A stretch of 64,000 nt of DNA from Leptospira sp. 96542 (GCA_029310945.1 JARJFC010000010.1:43512-107511), one strand, 5' to 3'. Shown: positions 28,155 to 37,290, counted from the first letter of the stretch. Notes: generated by a model from the letters alone, not told the origin. Program-made: numbers and translations.

Positions 28155-28913
28155 ATGAAAAAGTACCTTTTGTTCGGTTTTTTTATTTTTGGAACGAGTT
28201 CGTTATTTGCCCAAGGTTTCGATCATAAACATGACCTTTGGGATGCGCTTTTAAAACAACATGTAAAAAATGGTTTGGTATCTTACAAAGGTTTCCAAAA
28301 AGACGCACAAAATTTGGATCTCTATTTGCAATCTCTCTCGAAAGTTACTGAGTCTGAATACCAAAAATTTTCCGAAACGGAAAGGTTAGCATTTTTAATT
28401 AACGCTTATAATGCATTCACCGTCAAATTGATATTAGACCATTATCCAATTTCAAGCATCACTGATATTGGTTCCCCGATATCAAAACTCAATTTAGCTC
28501 GTGGGACACCTTGGAAAACAGATTTTTTTGTGTTACTTGGTAAAAAAAGACACCTCGATTGGATTGAACATGAAAAACTTAGGAAAGATTTTTCTGAACC
28601 TAGAATTCATTTTGCCATCGTTTGTGCATCAATTGGTTGTCCTAATTTGATGAGTGAAGCATACAGGGCGAAAACTCTCGAAAAACAATTGCAAGCTGGA
28701 AAGATTGGGTTTTTAAAAAATCCGAAAAAGAACTCGTATAACAAAGAAAAAAATATTTTGTATTTAAGTTCTATTTTTAAGTGGTTTGAATCTGATTTTA
28801 CCAAAAAAGGGAGTTTGGTATCTTTTGTGCAAGACGGTTTTGACGTTCCAATTGCAGAAAATGTAAAAATCGAATACAATGATTACAGTTGGGTGTTAAA
28901 TGAATTAAAGTGA
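28155..28913 (+). CDS. Exported DUF547-domain protein
   Basis: A 252-residue protein with a signal peptide (MKKYLLFGFFIFGTSSLFAQ), so periplasmic or surface. The body matches the DUF547 family: FLINAYNAFTVKLILDHYP, then HFAIVCASIGCPNLMSEAY with its paired Cys, and LYLSSIFKWFESDF. The family includes plant and bacterial proteins of unknown activity; the Cys/His arrangement has been taken to suggest a cysteine-protease-like fold but no function is established. It converges on osmC with a 9-base overlap of coding ends. Confidence 0.88.
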   Translation: MKKYLLFGFFIFGTSSLFAQGFDHKHDLWDALLKQHVKNGLVSYKGFQKDAQNLDLYLQSLSKVTESEYQKFSETERLAFLINAYNAFTVKLILDHYPISSITDIGSPISKLNLARGTPWKTDFFVLLGKKRHLDWIEHEKLRKDFSEPRIHFAIVCASIGCPNLMSEAYRAKTLEKQLQAGKIGFLKNPKKNSYNKEKNILYLSSIFKWFESDFTKKGSLVSFVQDGFDVPIAENVKIEYNDYSWVLNELK

Positions 28914-29327
28914 AGGAAACAACTTAAATTCATATGTGATGCTCGCTGTTTTTTCTAAAGTTTTTGCAACAGAACAATATTTTTCCAGGCTTAAACTAAT
29001 GGCTCGTTCCACTTGTTCTTCAGTACAATTACCTTTTAATTGAAACTTGAGGTGAATGTTCTTGAATAGGTTGGCAGCATCTACTTTCTCTCTGTCTGCA
29101 TCTATTTCAACAGAATAATCTAAAATTTCTATTTTCTGTTTTTGTAATATCATAATCACATCAATACTACTGCAACCAGCAAGCCCCATGATGAGAAGCT
29201 CCATAGGCCTTGGCCCGGCATTTGTCCCACCAATTTCGGGAGAGGCATCGATGGTAATCGAATTGCCTGATTCATTTTCAGCTTCAAGCTGGAATGGGGG
29301 AAGTTTTCGTTTGAGTTTAATTTTCAT
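28905..29327 (-). CDS. OsmC/Ohr-family protein
   Basis: A 140-residue OsmC-fold protein. RPMELLIMGLAGCSSIDVIMIL has the first conserved Cys on the long helix, and ISLSLEKYCSVAKTLEKT has the second; together they form the peroxidatic pair of OsmC/Ohr thiol peroxidases that reduce organic hydroperoxides. The pattern is closest to the YhfA-like subgroup, whose activity is less certain. I chose the ATG at 29327, just beyond the peroxiredoxin terminator; the longer frame begins inside that terminator. Confidence 0.9.
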   Translation of the reverse strand: MKIKLKRKLPPFQLEAENESGNSITIDASPEIGGTNAGPRPMELLIMGLAGCSSIDVIMILQKQKIEILDYSVEIDADREKVDAANLFKNIHLKFQLKGNCTEEQVERAISLSLEKYCSVAKTLEKTASITYEFKLFPSL

Positions 29328-29328
29328 A

Positions 29329-29355
29329 CAAAAAATAAGGCGGGTTTTCCCCGCC
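29329..29355 (-). terminator. Rho-independent terminator of the peroxiredoxin gene
   Basis: A G+C-only 6-bp stem, GGCGGG (29339-29344) with CCCGCC (29350-29355) and a 5-base loop, followed on the reverse strand by TTATTTTTT. It lies 8 bases past the peroxiredoxin stop and touches the start of the OsmC gene. Confidence 0.8.
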
Positions 29356-29363
29356 ATATCTCA

Positions 29364-29999
29364 CTACTTATTAGGTTGTGGTGTGTAACGTAAATAAGGT
29401 TTAATGATTCGGAAACCTTTTGGAAATTTTTTCTTTGCATCTTCATCTGAAACAGAAGGAACGATGATTGTGTCTTCTCCATCTTTCCAGTTAGCTGGTG
29501 TTGCCACACTGAATTGTGAAGTGAGTTGAAGTGAATCCACAACACGAAGGAGCTCATCAAAGTTACGTCCTGTAGAAGCAGGGTAGGTAAGGGTGAGTTT
29601 TACCTTTTTGTCTGGACCGATTACAAATACAGATCGTACAGTTGTTGTTTCACTTGCATTGGGATGAATCATATCATAAAGATTAGAAACTTTTTTATCA
29701 GCGTCGGCAATGATTGGGTAATTGACGTTTGTATTTTGGGTTTCATTGATGTCGGAAATCCATCCCTTATGTGAATCTACTGGATCAACCGAAAGTGCAA
29801 TGACCTTTACATTTCGTTTTTCAAACTCAGGTTTGATTTTTGCAACATAACCGAGTTCTGTCGTGCAAACGGGAGTGTAGTCTTTCGGGTGAGAGAAAAG
29901 AATCCCCCAACTGTTTCCTAAATACTCGTGGAAATCTATCTTTCCTTCTGATGTTTCTGCTTGGAAGTTTGGTGCTTCATCGCCAAGTCGTAGTGCCAT
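29364..29999 (-). CDS. 1-Cys peroxiredoxin (Prx6 type)
   Basis: A 211-residue thiol peroxidase that reduces hydrogen peroxide and organic hydroperoxides. The peroxidatic Cys45 is in SHPKDYTPVCTTEL, with the supporting Arg in TTVRSVFVIG. The long C-terminal domain (TPANWKDGEDTIIVPSVSDE, then KPYLRYTPQP) is the Prx6/1-Cys arrangement, and no resolving Cys is present. AGGAG stands nine bases before the ATG. The OsmC gene next to it, also thiol-peroxidase-like, suggests a small peroxide-defence locus, although a terminator separates them. Confidence 0.95.
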   Translation of the reverse strand: MALRLGDEAPNFQAETSEGKIDFHEYLGNSWGILFSHPKDYTPVCTTELGYVAKIKPEFEKRNVKVIALSVDPVDSHKGWISDINETQNTNVNYPIIADADKKVSNLYDMIHPNASETTTVRSVFVIGPDKKVKLTLTYPASTGRNFDELLRVVDSLQLTSQFSVATPANWKDGEDTIIVPSVSDEDAKKKFPKGFRIIKPYLRYTPQPNK

Positions 30000-30115
30000 A
30001 AAACGCTCTCCTAGGGTGGTTGATAGTCCTAATCTTTCCGAGGGAGTCTAAAAATCAAGAAAAAGTTTCAATTTATTGAACATTTTTTCTAGTTTAATGG
30101 ACAATTTCTGTCATT

Positions 30116-32899
30116 TTACTTATTCTTTCGGGTATATGCGCCATCCCAATCGGAGCCAGGGGGCGATTCCATATAGTATTGGCAACGTTCTGCAAGCAAC
30201 TGACTCGCTTTGTCTTTCGTTTCTTGGTGGAGATTAGAAAAAATCGCAAAGGCCTCTTTGAATTTTCCACTCGTATAAGAAAAGAGAGCCCTTTCGTAAT
30301 TTTCTACAAATTTACGTTCTTCGTCTGTTTCCTCACCTAACTTTGCTTTGATTTCGTAAATTGTCACGGGTTTGTTTTTTCCTTTGACCCGCACTATATC
30401 AAGTTTTCGTGCAAACACTCGGTCTTTCAAACCGTCCAAAACAAATTCGGATACGAGAATACCCACGTTGTAATCTTTGCCCGCTGCTTCGAGCCTTGCC
30501 GCTAAATTTACAGTGTCTCCCATCATCGTGTAAGATGCCAATGCGTCCGTTCCCATAAATCCAACTTTCGCATAACCTAAGTTTAAGCCAATACGGAAGC
30601 TCATGTTTTGGGCTTCTGGGATGTATTTATTTTCTTTTACCCACGACTCTTTTAATCTCTGTAATTCGGCTTGCATTTCAAGACTTGCGATCACTGCTTT
30701 GTAACAGTGGTCATCCACGTCAAGTGGGGCATTGAAGATCCCTACGATTGCATCCCCAATGTATTTATCCAAAACACCATCGTATTTTTTCAATATGATA
30801 GTCATGGCAGATAGATATTCGTTGAGCAGTTTTGCCAAATCAACAGACGATAGTTTTTCGGAAATTGTACTAAACCCAGCGATATCTGAGAAAAAGGCAG
30901 TGATTACTTTTTCACTACCACGTTTTAATTTTTCTAAATCTTTTAATGCCTCGCCCACAACCACGGGATCCACCATACTTCCAAGGACACCACGCATCTT
31001 TTCGCGGTCTTTAAGACCTGAAACCATGTGGTTGAGTGCAATGGTTAAATTTCCGAATTCATCGTTGCCACCATGTACGAACTGTACGTTTAAATTACCT
31101 CGCCCAACATCCTCTGCGCTATTGATGATTTTTTTGATTTTTTGGACAACAACACCCGATATCACGATGGCAAACAAAATTGCAACAAGGCAAATGGAGA
31201 TAGCCGTGAAAACGATCTGGTTCCGATTGGACTTTATGGCGCTGATCCCGTCTGTCCTGTCCACAAGAGTACGTATGAGACCAGAAAAATTATTTTTCAG
31301 AATGGAATCGGATATGGTTCCACCATCTAAGAGTTGTGTGCTGTCAAGTTTCCACATAATTTCTTCTGATTCACTACGGGAATTGCCAAAACTCCCATCT
31401 GGGAATAACCGTTTTAGTTCTTTTGTCGGAGTTTCTTGTTCTGCATCAGAAATCCATTTCCGGATAGATTTCCATCGTTTTCTCTGCTCTGTTCTAACAT
31501 CTGGATTTTGGTAGTACGTTTCGTACTCTGAAGGATTGGATTTATAACGAAGTAGAACCCAATCTTCTAAAGTGGAATCGCGTAAACTGCGGATCGATTC
31601 AATTTTTTCCCAGTCTTCTAAAGGGTTTTGTGATTCTTCAGTGACTGTTTCAAAAATTGATTCTCGGAGATCAATGAGTTGATTGTATTCTGCATACAAT
31701 GTTTTGAAATTTTTATCTTTGGATGGGGGAATGGGTGGCTTTGCATTTTTGAGGGTGGACAATCTGCTCTTTAATTTGGGAACCAATTCTGCAATGAGAT
31801 TGGTGATACGAATGTCTTCCTGGATGGCAGTCTCAAAAGCTCCCATTTTAGACTTATATTCCATTAGATTGAATGCGCGTTTGGTGGAGTTTGGATAACG
31901 AAAGAGTGGTGAGTGTAATGTTTGGATCTCCCTGTCTTCCCACTCATATACATTTTGATTTCCTTCGTCCAAAGAGGAAATATGACTTGCGGTTTTTTGA
32001 AACGCCGAAGAAAGACTCGCTTCCATTTCGGAAAAATCCTCAATACTCGCCAATATAGAATTATCATCTAAAATTTTTGTATCAAAAGACGCAACGGATG
32101 GTTCACCAGGGATCATCGTAGAAAGTGGGAATGTTTGGATGCGAAAAAGTTTTGTATCAAGGCCTAGTTCTTCGAGTTTCCGTTTTTTGGAATCCGCAAA
32201 TATTTTGGCAATTGACTGATCGAGTGCAGACTTATGGTTTCGAATTTCTCTTTTTAGATTTTTGATTTGTGTATCATAAATTTCTTTTTTTGCCTCATCT
32301 TCTGGAGGTTCGGTACGAAATAATTCTTGGATTTTTTCATCCGCCCTCACGTAAGATTTTGCAAGCGAAACCAAATGATTCCAATCTCTATCGGAAAGGT
32401 TCCGATTCCCTGCCTCTCTCAATTGTTCTTTGATTTCTTTTTCTAATTGGATCACATCATCTTTATCCAGATAAACCGAATAAAAACTATCCACCTTCCT
32501 TACTTTTTTTTCGGCACCGAGAGACCCAAAAAGATTTGTTTTGAACCCAAATACAGAGACACTTTTTTGGGCAACCACCACTTTGGATGTTTTGTATTTT
32601 TTGAGTTCTTCTTTTTGCCGTTCAATCCTTGATTTGAATTCTTCAATCCTTAGTAAATTTTGTGCAATGTTTTCAATGTCAAGAACGAGGCTTGCAATGA
32701 AATTTTTAGAAACGGCTGCCTGTTTTTCATAACTTTCGGAAAGGATAGCGGTTTGTTGTTTTACCGTTATGATGGACAGCAAAAGAATTGTGGCAGCGAT
32801 GAGAGTCCCTGTGAACCAAGCCAATTTTGCCCGGATTCCGCTGGAAAGAATCTTCCATACATTTAAAAATGATTCCGTTATGAGTTTGAGGTTGGACAT
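30116..32899 (-). CDS. Membrane adenylate/guanylate cyclase with large sensor region and HAMP
   Basis: A 927-residue class III nucleotide cyclase. A membrane helix near residues 23-45 (TGTLIAATILLLSIITV), about 500 mostly helical periplasmic residues, a second helix (ISICLVAILFAIVISGVVV), HAMP (AEDVGRGNLNVQF) and a cyclase domain in the last 250 residues. FFSDIAGFSTI and KYIGDAIVGIF supply the two metal-binding Asp and the adenine-selecting Lys; NLAARLEAAGK is also typical. The Lys favours ATP, so cAMP is the likely product. The last 50 residues resemble a TPR-like helix pair. The ATG at 32899 follows AAGGA and is preferred to one at 32938. Confidence 0.92.
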   Translation of the reverse strand: MSNLKLITESFLNVWKILSSGIRAKLAWFTGTLIAATILLLSIITVKQQTAILSESYEKQAAVSKNFIASLVLDIENIAQNLLRIEEFKSRIERQKEELKKYKTSKVVVAQKSVSVFGFKTNLFGSLGAEKKVRKVDSFYSVYLDKDDVIQLEKEIKEQLREAGNRNLSDRDWNHLVSLAKSYVRADEKIQELFRTEPPEDEAKKEIYDTQIKNLKREIRNHKSALDQSIAKIFADSKKRKLEELGLDTKLFRIQTFPLSTMIPGEPSVASFDTKILDDNSILASIEDFSEMEASLSSAFQKTASHISSLDEGNQNVYEWEDREIQTLHSPLFRYPNSTKRAFNLMEYKSKMGAFETAIQEDIRITNLIAELVPKLKSRLSTLKNAKPPIPPSKDKNFKTLYAEYNQLIDLRESIFETVTEESQNPLEDWEKIESIRSLRDSTLEDWVLLRYKSNPSEYETYYQNPDVRTEQRKRWKSIRKWISDAEQETPTKELKRLFPDGSFGNSRSESEEIMWKLDSTQLLDGGTISDSILKNNFSGLIRTLVDRTDGISAIKSNRNQIVFTAISICLVAILFAIVISGVVVQKIKKIINSAEDVGRGNLNVQFVHGGNDEFGNLTIALNHMVSGLKDREKMRGVLGSMVDPVVVGEALKDLEKLKRGSEKVITAFFSDIAGFSTISEKLSSVDLAKLLNEYLSAMTIILKKYDGVLDKYIGDAIVGIFNAPLDVDDHCYKAVIASLEMQAELQRLKESWVKENKYIPEAQNMSFRIGLNLGYAKVGFMGTDALASYTMMGDTVNLAARLEAAGKDYNVGILVSEFVLDGLKDRVFARKLDIVRVKGKNKPVTIYEIKAKLGEETDEERKFVENYERALFSYTSGKFKEAFAIFSNLHQETKDKASQLLAERCQYYMESPPGSDWDGAYTRKNK

Positions 32900-33051
32900 A
32901 TCCTTACTAAAAGTTGGTACTTCACCCGAGCGAAGCAAGGCTTTTTTCTAGTAGAGGGTTACACGAGTTAGGTGAAATTCGAAGCTTCACAAGATATTTG
33001 TTCATTTTTGCTTGCCATTTTAGGCTTTCTATGTGGAAAATTCAAACATCA

Positions 33052-34455
33052 ATGTCTATCAATCGATTCGATCTAATTGCCATCGGCGGAGGTCCCGCCG
33101 CCCAAAAAGCCGCCATCCAAGCCAGTAAAATGGGCAAAAAAGCTGCCATCATAGAGAAAGATCCCTATTTGGGAGGGGGTTGCGTTCATTGGGGCACGAT
33201 CCCATCGAAGTCTTTGCAAGAAACTAGCCGTTTTTTCCGAAACCTGAAACTCAGTAATCAACATGGATTGAATTCTCCGCAATCCACCCAGCTCAGTTTA
33301 CAAGAATTGATGTTTCGCGCATCGAATGTGATCGAAAAAGAAGAAGATGTCACCCGCGAACAGATGATACAAAACCGAGTGACCACACTCAACGGTTGGG
33401 GAAAAATCATCGATCCCAATCGTGTTGAAGTGACGGATTTATCAGGACGCAAAAAAATCTACGAGACTGAAAATATTCTCATCGCCACAGGGAGTAGTCC
33501 ACGTAGACCGCTCAATGAAAATATCCCTTTTGAAGAAGGGCTTGTGTATGATAGTGATGGATTGTTCTCTATGGAAAAAGTTCCTGGAGTCATCGCTGTG
33601 GTAGGAGCAGGGATCATAGGCTCTGAGTATGCCACGATTTTCTCTCATATCGGTGTAAAGGTTCATTTGTTTGATTCCCAAGATAGGATTTTGGGTTTTT
33701 TGGATCATGAAGTTTCTGATGAAATGACTCGTTGTATGAATGCAGCAGGTATCCAAATCCACGTTAGTTCTTCCATTACCAATTATAAAAAACTAGAAAA
33801 TGGTGCTGGTTTTGAACTAACAACAAATCGTGGTGAGGTGATCGTAGTAAACCAAGTTCTAATTTCAAGAGGAAGGCTTGGTAATGTTGAAAATTTAGGA
33901 CTCGAAAACGTAAATATTGTTCCTAACGATCGTAAACAAATACAAGTGAACCACAATTACCAAACCAATGTACCAAATATTTATGCATGTGGGGATGTAA
34001 TTGGGTTTCCAAGCCTCGCATCCGTTTCAATGTACCAAGGTACTTTCGTTGCCAAACATATGTTTGGTGAGTCTCCTGTTCCCGTGGATGCGGAAGAATT
34101 TCCTATTGGGATCTACACTCTGCCTGAAATAGCAACCATTGGTCCGACAGAAGAAGCCTTGAAGGAAAGAGGGGTATCCTATGGTGTTGGGATTGCACGT
34201 TTTGACACCATCACCCGCGCCCAAATCAGCGGGGACCAAGTTGGCCTACTCAAAATTTTATATGACAAAACCTCTCGAAAGGTCCTTGGGGTTCATATCA
34301 TTTCGGACAAAGCAACGGAACTCATCGCACTCGGCCAATGTGTGGTGAACTTAAAAGCTCCAATTGAGTATTTTACGGAACATATTTTTAATTATCCGAC
34401 CATGATTGGTGCTTATAAAAACGCTGCTAATAACGCACTTTTGCGTGAAAAATAA
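33052..34455 (+). CDS. sthA: Soluble pyridine nucleotide transhydrogenase
   Basis: A 467-residue FAD flavoprotein that exchanges reducing equivalents between NADPH and NAD. The FAD fold starts at IAIGGGPAAQKAAIQASKMG. GGGCVHWGTIPSKSL is the SthA form of the active-site region, with a single Cys where dihydrolipoamide dehydrogenase has a Cys pair (GGTCLNVGCIP). VVGAGIIGSEYATIFSHIG is the pyridine-nucleotide fold and YACGDVIGFPSLA contacts FAD. Length equals the E. coli enzyme. I use the ATG at 33052; ATGs further up (33031, and an extension to 32914) add sequence not belonging to the fold. Confidence 0.92.
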   Translation: MSINRFDLIAIGGGPAAQKAAIQASKMGKKAAIIEKDPYLGGGCVHWGTIPSKSLQETSRFFRNLKLSNQHGLNSPQSTQLSLQELMFRASNVIEKEEDVTREQMIQNRVTTLNGWGKIIDPNRVEVTDLSGRKKIYETENILIATGSSPRRPLNENIPFEEGLVYDSDGLFSMEKVPGVIAVVGAGIIGSEYATIFSHIGVKVHLFDSQDRILGFLDHEVSDEMTRCMNAAGIQIHVSSSITNYKKLENGAGFELTTNRGEVIVVNQVLISRGRLGNVENLGLENVNIVPNDRKQIQVNHNYQTNVPNIYACGDVIGFPSLASVSMYQGTFVAKHMFGESPVPVDAEEFPIGIYTLPEIATIGPTEEALKERGVSYGVGIARFDTITRAQISGDQVGLLKILYDKTSRKVLGVHIISDKATELIALGQCVVNLKAPIEYFTEHIFNYPTMIGAYKNAANNALLREK

Positions 34456-34574
34456 AATTTTTTTGAGAATTCTAGCACAATCGATTGTTTTCTTTTTTAG
34501 AGGCGTTGGGATTTTACTTGTCAGAGACTACGATATACGAGCACATACTGATTGTGTCCGCTAATTCTGTCTCC

Positions 34575-35072
34575 ATGAGTCAAATCTACGAGAAAAATCA
34601 TAAACGAATTTATGATTTTCTCTATAAATACACTCAAAATGCGGATACAGCAATGGATTTGATGCAGGATAGTTTCCTTAGCTTCCACAAACACTATGCA
34701 AATGCAGGTTTGTCAGAGGAAAGGGCTATTATGGTACTTTATACCATTGCTCGCAATTTATCGATCAATTATGCTAAAAAATTTTCCACCACTCGTGAGT
34801 TGGTGTCGGAGGAAATGGAGTATCATAGCCACAACCCAAAATTAGAGGTACAGGCTGAATACCAAGACTTAGAGGACAGATTGTACTCCTTTTTAGGGGA
34901 ACTTTCAGAAGAAGAACGGTCTGCCTTGTTATTAAAAAATGTAGAAGGGTTCCAGTTGGCTCAAATCGCCAATATTCTGGATGTTTCAGTTTCGACTGCC
35001 TCTCGTTTGGTGATAAGAGCCACAGAGAAAGTCATAACAATTGCGAAGAGGGAAAATTTAGTCCCGGATTAG
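34575..35072 (+). CDS. ECF-like sigma-70 family factor
   Basis: A 165-residue sigma factor with regions 2 and 4 only. Region 2 includes DFLYKYTQNADTAMDLMQDSF and VLYTIARNLSINY, and region 4 has LSEEERSALLLKNVEGFQLA then ILDVSVSTASRLVIRA, a helix-turn-helix. I chose the ATG at 34575, which begins region 2; a longer frame starts at 34485, and neither has a good ribosome-binding site. The FecR-domain gene follows after 5 bases, making a sigma/anti-sigma-like pair. Confidence 0.9.
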   Translation: MSQIYEKNHKRIYDFLYKYTQNADTAMDLMQDSFLSFHKHYANAGLSEERAIMVLYTIARNLSINYAKKFSTTRELVSEEMEYHSHNPKLEVQAEYQDLEDRLYSFLGELSEEERSALLLKNVEGFQLAQIANILDVSVSTASRLVIRATEKVITIAKRENLVPD

Positions 35073-35077
35073 AGGTT

Positions 35078-36103
35078 ATGCAAGAGAATCAAAAAATACA
35101 ACAATTCATTGAATCCTCTCTTCGCAAATCGTCCAAGGTGAGTGAAAGGCAATCGTTTCCAAGTTGGGAAGAAATTTCTAAACGAGAGATTCGGTATGAG
35201 TATTCACCTAAAAAAGAAGGCATATTAGTTTCGTTTCCCAAAAAAGTATTGTTTTCTGTTGTAGGTGGGGCATTGGTCGCCGCCGCTTCCATTACCTTCG
35301 TTTTTTTGCAAAAAGACAAGTTTTTTGAATCCGCTGGAGTTGCGGTTACAAATGTGGAAGAATCAAAACCCAATAAAGAAATTTCCGTTGCTTTGGATGT
35401 AACTGCAAGTTTGGTGAAAGGTAGTGTTTTTATCCTTCCTGAAGGTGCAAAAGACCCAATGCCTTTGGAAAAAGGTTACCACCTAACATCGGGTGATACA
35501 ATTATCACCAAACAACAAGGTTCTGTTGACCTAGAGTTTGAGAATAAATCATCTATGAGGATTACAAATAACACCGAATTGTTTATAGATCGATTGTACA
35601 AAACTGATGAGTCACAAACTCAGAAGTTTACGATCAAAGAGGGAAAAATTCTCGTAATCGTCACGAAACAAAAAAAGGAAAATGAATTTGTTGTGGGTGC
35701 TGGTGGACAAGAAACGCATGTTAGAGGTACTGCCTTTAGTGTGGAATATAAATCTGGTAAACAATTGGTTGCTGTTCGTGAGGGGATGGTTGTTGTGGGA
35801 GACCTTGTTGTAAACGCTTCCGAACAAACGTCGTTTTCGGATGGTGCTGAACCCTCTAAAGTGGTCAAAATCTTTCCGAAAGAAGATAAAGAATTACGAG
35901 CGATGCTCACCCAAATCACTTTGTCCCGCGAATTAAAATTATATGAGGAATTTTCCAGGTTGGAAATGGTTCGATTGGAAGACGGAACGGAATACCGAGG
36001 AGTTATACTAGGGCAAACCGAGTCCCATTTGCAATTCCAGGGTCCCGATGGTCTTATGGAAATCCCTATATCGAAAGTTTTGGAATCAGAAAAAATCCGC
36101 TAG
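35078..36103 (+). CDS. FecR-domain membrane protein, probable sigma regulator
   Basis: A 341-residue single-pass protein: about 50 cytoplasmic residues, one membrane helix (VLFSVVGGALVAAASITFVF), then a periplasmic FecR domain at about 105-245 with YHLTSGDTIITKQQGSVDLEF, KEGKILVIV and ETHVRGTAFSVEY. The last 60 residues (DGTEYRGVILGQTESHLQF) look like a small barrel. FecR-like proteins relay outer signals to an ECF factor; the sigma gene 5 bases upstream fits. No TonB-dependent receptor is encoded here, so the input differs from classical fec systems. Confidence 0.87.
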   Translation: MQENQKIQQFIESSLRKSSKVSERQSFPSWEEISKREIRYEYSPKKEGILVSFPKKVLFSVVGGALVAAASITFVFLQKDKFFESAGVAVTNVEESKPNKEISVALDVTASLVKGSVFILPEGAKDPMPLEKGYHLTSGDTIITKQQGSVDLEFENKSSMRITNNTELFIDRLYKTDESQTQKFTIKEGKILVIVTKQKKENEFVVGAGGQETHVRGTAFSVEYKSGKQLVAVREGMVVVGDLVVNASEQTSFSDGAEPSKVVKIFPKEDKELRAMLTQITLSRELKLYEEFSRLEMVRLEDGTEYRGVILGQTESHLQFQGPDGLMEIPISKVLESEKIR

Positions 36104-36179
36104 AAAAAAGAAATTTTTGACTTTTTTCAGAAACCTGACAGGCTACTGATAGAACCCAAAGGGAGCCGATCCGCATTTC

Positions 36180-36728
36180 ATGTCTAACGATTCTAAAAAA
36201 CATTACCGATTCCAATACATCGTAGATAAAGAATTCCAATTCAAATTTCTAGCACATTATTCACTGTTGTTCATATCTGGAGTTCTTGTAACTTTGGGAA
36301 GTTTATACTGGCTCAACCAATCCAAATATGATGGTGGTGTCGTTTTCCATTTGCGAGAAGATGCGCAAACCGTTTATTGGAAGGTGGAAAATGAGGACGC
36401 AGGGCCTGGTGAGGAAAAGTTTAAATACATTCCAAGAGAAATATATTTACCTGATTATGACCATAAACTGGATCGTTATACCATCCAGTTTGATGCTGTG
36501 GTTACGCTGTCGATTTTATATTTAATTCTTATCACAGTATTTTCTGTCTTCAAATCGCACAAAATGGCAGGGCCTGTTTTTAGTATCAAACGTTCTCTCC
36601 AAAGGATGGCGGCGGGCGAACCGATCGAAAAGATTCGCATTCGAAAGGGGGATGAATTCCAGGAATTGGTGCAGGTTCTCAATGAATTGATCCAAAAACG
36701 GATGGCTGACTCTCCCAAGTCCGTTTAG
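36180..36728 (+). CDS. Two-TM HAMP-domain protein without output domain
   Basis: A 182-residue inner-membrane protein: cytoplasmic N-terminus, TM1 (FLAHYSLLFISGVLVTLGSLY), a periplasmic loop of about 65 residues, TM2 (AVVTLSILYLILITVFSVF), and a HAMP (GPVFSIKRSLQRMAAGEP, KGDEFQELVQVLNELIQ). It ends just after HAMP, so it has no kinase, cyclase or methyl-accepting output. It may regulate a partner by coiled-coil contact. It stands 76 bases downstream of the FecR gene and may belong to the same unit. Confidence 0.85.
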   Translation: MSNDSKKHYRFQYIVDKEFQFKFLAHYSLLFISGVLVTLGSLYWLNQSKYDGGVVFHLREDAQTVYWKVENEDAGPGEEKFKYIPREIYLPDYDHKLDRYTIQFDAVVTLSILYLILITVFSVFKSHKMAGPVFSIKRSLQRMAAGEPIEKIRIRKGDEFQELVQVLNELIQKRMADSPKSV

Positions 36729-37059
36729 GCCGAGGCAGTTTTTCTAAACAAAATCAATAAACCGCAAGCTGGTAAAAAGCCAAGTTAGCAGGGGCTTGTT
36801 TGGTATAGGGAAAATAAGTGACTTATGTCGCATATATTATTTTTAGCCCCCACCCTGAATTGGGTGGTGGAGGCGGGCTTGTGGGCATTTCCCTCAAAAA
36901 ACGCTTTACAGCAGAACACAAATTTTGTCTACGCCAACTCGTGGTAGTAAAATTTTTAATTCATTTTTGTTCGTATTTTTGCCCACCGAACATGCATTTT
37001 TGAGATAGATTATGTAACCAAAGTTTGTAGGTAACAACTAATTCACATTTTATTGACAA
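36729..37059. other. Gene-free stretch with a G+C-rich hairpin block
   Basis: No credible gene. From about 36845 a G+C-rich block stands out in AT-rich surroundings: CCACCC (36850-36855) and GGGTGG (36862-36867) make a perfect 6-bp hairpin with loop TGAATT, followed by GGAGGCGGGCTTGTGGGC and then AT-rich sequence up to 37010. The abrupt composition change suggests a mobile or dispersed intergenic repeat, but only one copy is in this window. Confidence 0.4.
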
Positions 37060-37091
37060 TTATATTATAATATTTATCCATTATAATATAA
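37060..37091. promoter_or_regulatory. Perfect 12-bp AT inverted repeat
   Basis: TTATATTATAAT (37060-37071) and ATTATAATATAA (37080-37091) are exact reverse complements around an 8-base spacer and end five bases before the ATG at 37097. TTGACA at 37053-37058 stands just upstream. An operator or a hairpin controlling that small gene is likely. Confidence 0.5.
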
Positions 37092-37096
37092 AGAAA

Positions 37097-37290
37097 ATGA
37101 AACTAATAACAATCCCGTTATGCTTAACGTTGTTCACTTTGCTAAACTGTAACCAACCTGTGTTTGGTGGATTCAGCTCAAAGAACATCCTGGGTAAGAT
37201 GCCACACAAAATCTTCTCGATGCGGCGACACAAGTTGACACTGCCTACTTAACAGCATCGGGGTTACGAATTCAACTACAGAAATTTTAA
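37097..37290 (+). pseudogene. Small lipoprotein gene interrupted by a frameshift
   Basis: The ATG at 37097 begins a textbook lipoprotein signal: MKLITIPLCLTLFTLLNC, with Cys18 at the lipobox, followed by NQPVFGGFSSKNILGK. The frame then becomes atypical and stops at 37252. Shifting frame at GAT 37198 restores 30 protein-like residues beginning DATQNLLDAATQVD and ending at TAA 37288-37290. One missing base in the AAG run around 37196 would explain it. The intact product would be a lipoprotein of about 65 residues. It could instead be a real 51-residue peptide or a sequencing error. Confidence 0.5.

Noticed and set aside
30732..31514. 260-codon forward open frame
   Set aside because: Antisense of the cyclase HAMP and catalytic domains, which carry all the recognisable motifs.
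33052..34455. Dihydrolipoamide dehydrogenase
   Set aside because: The redox-active Cys pair is missing; the CVHWGTIPSK motif is that of soluble transhydrogenase.
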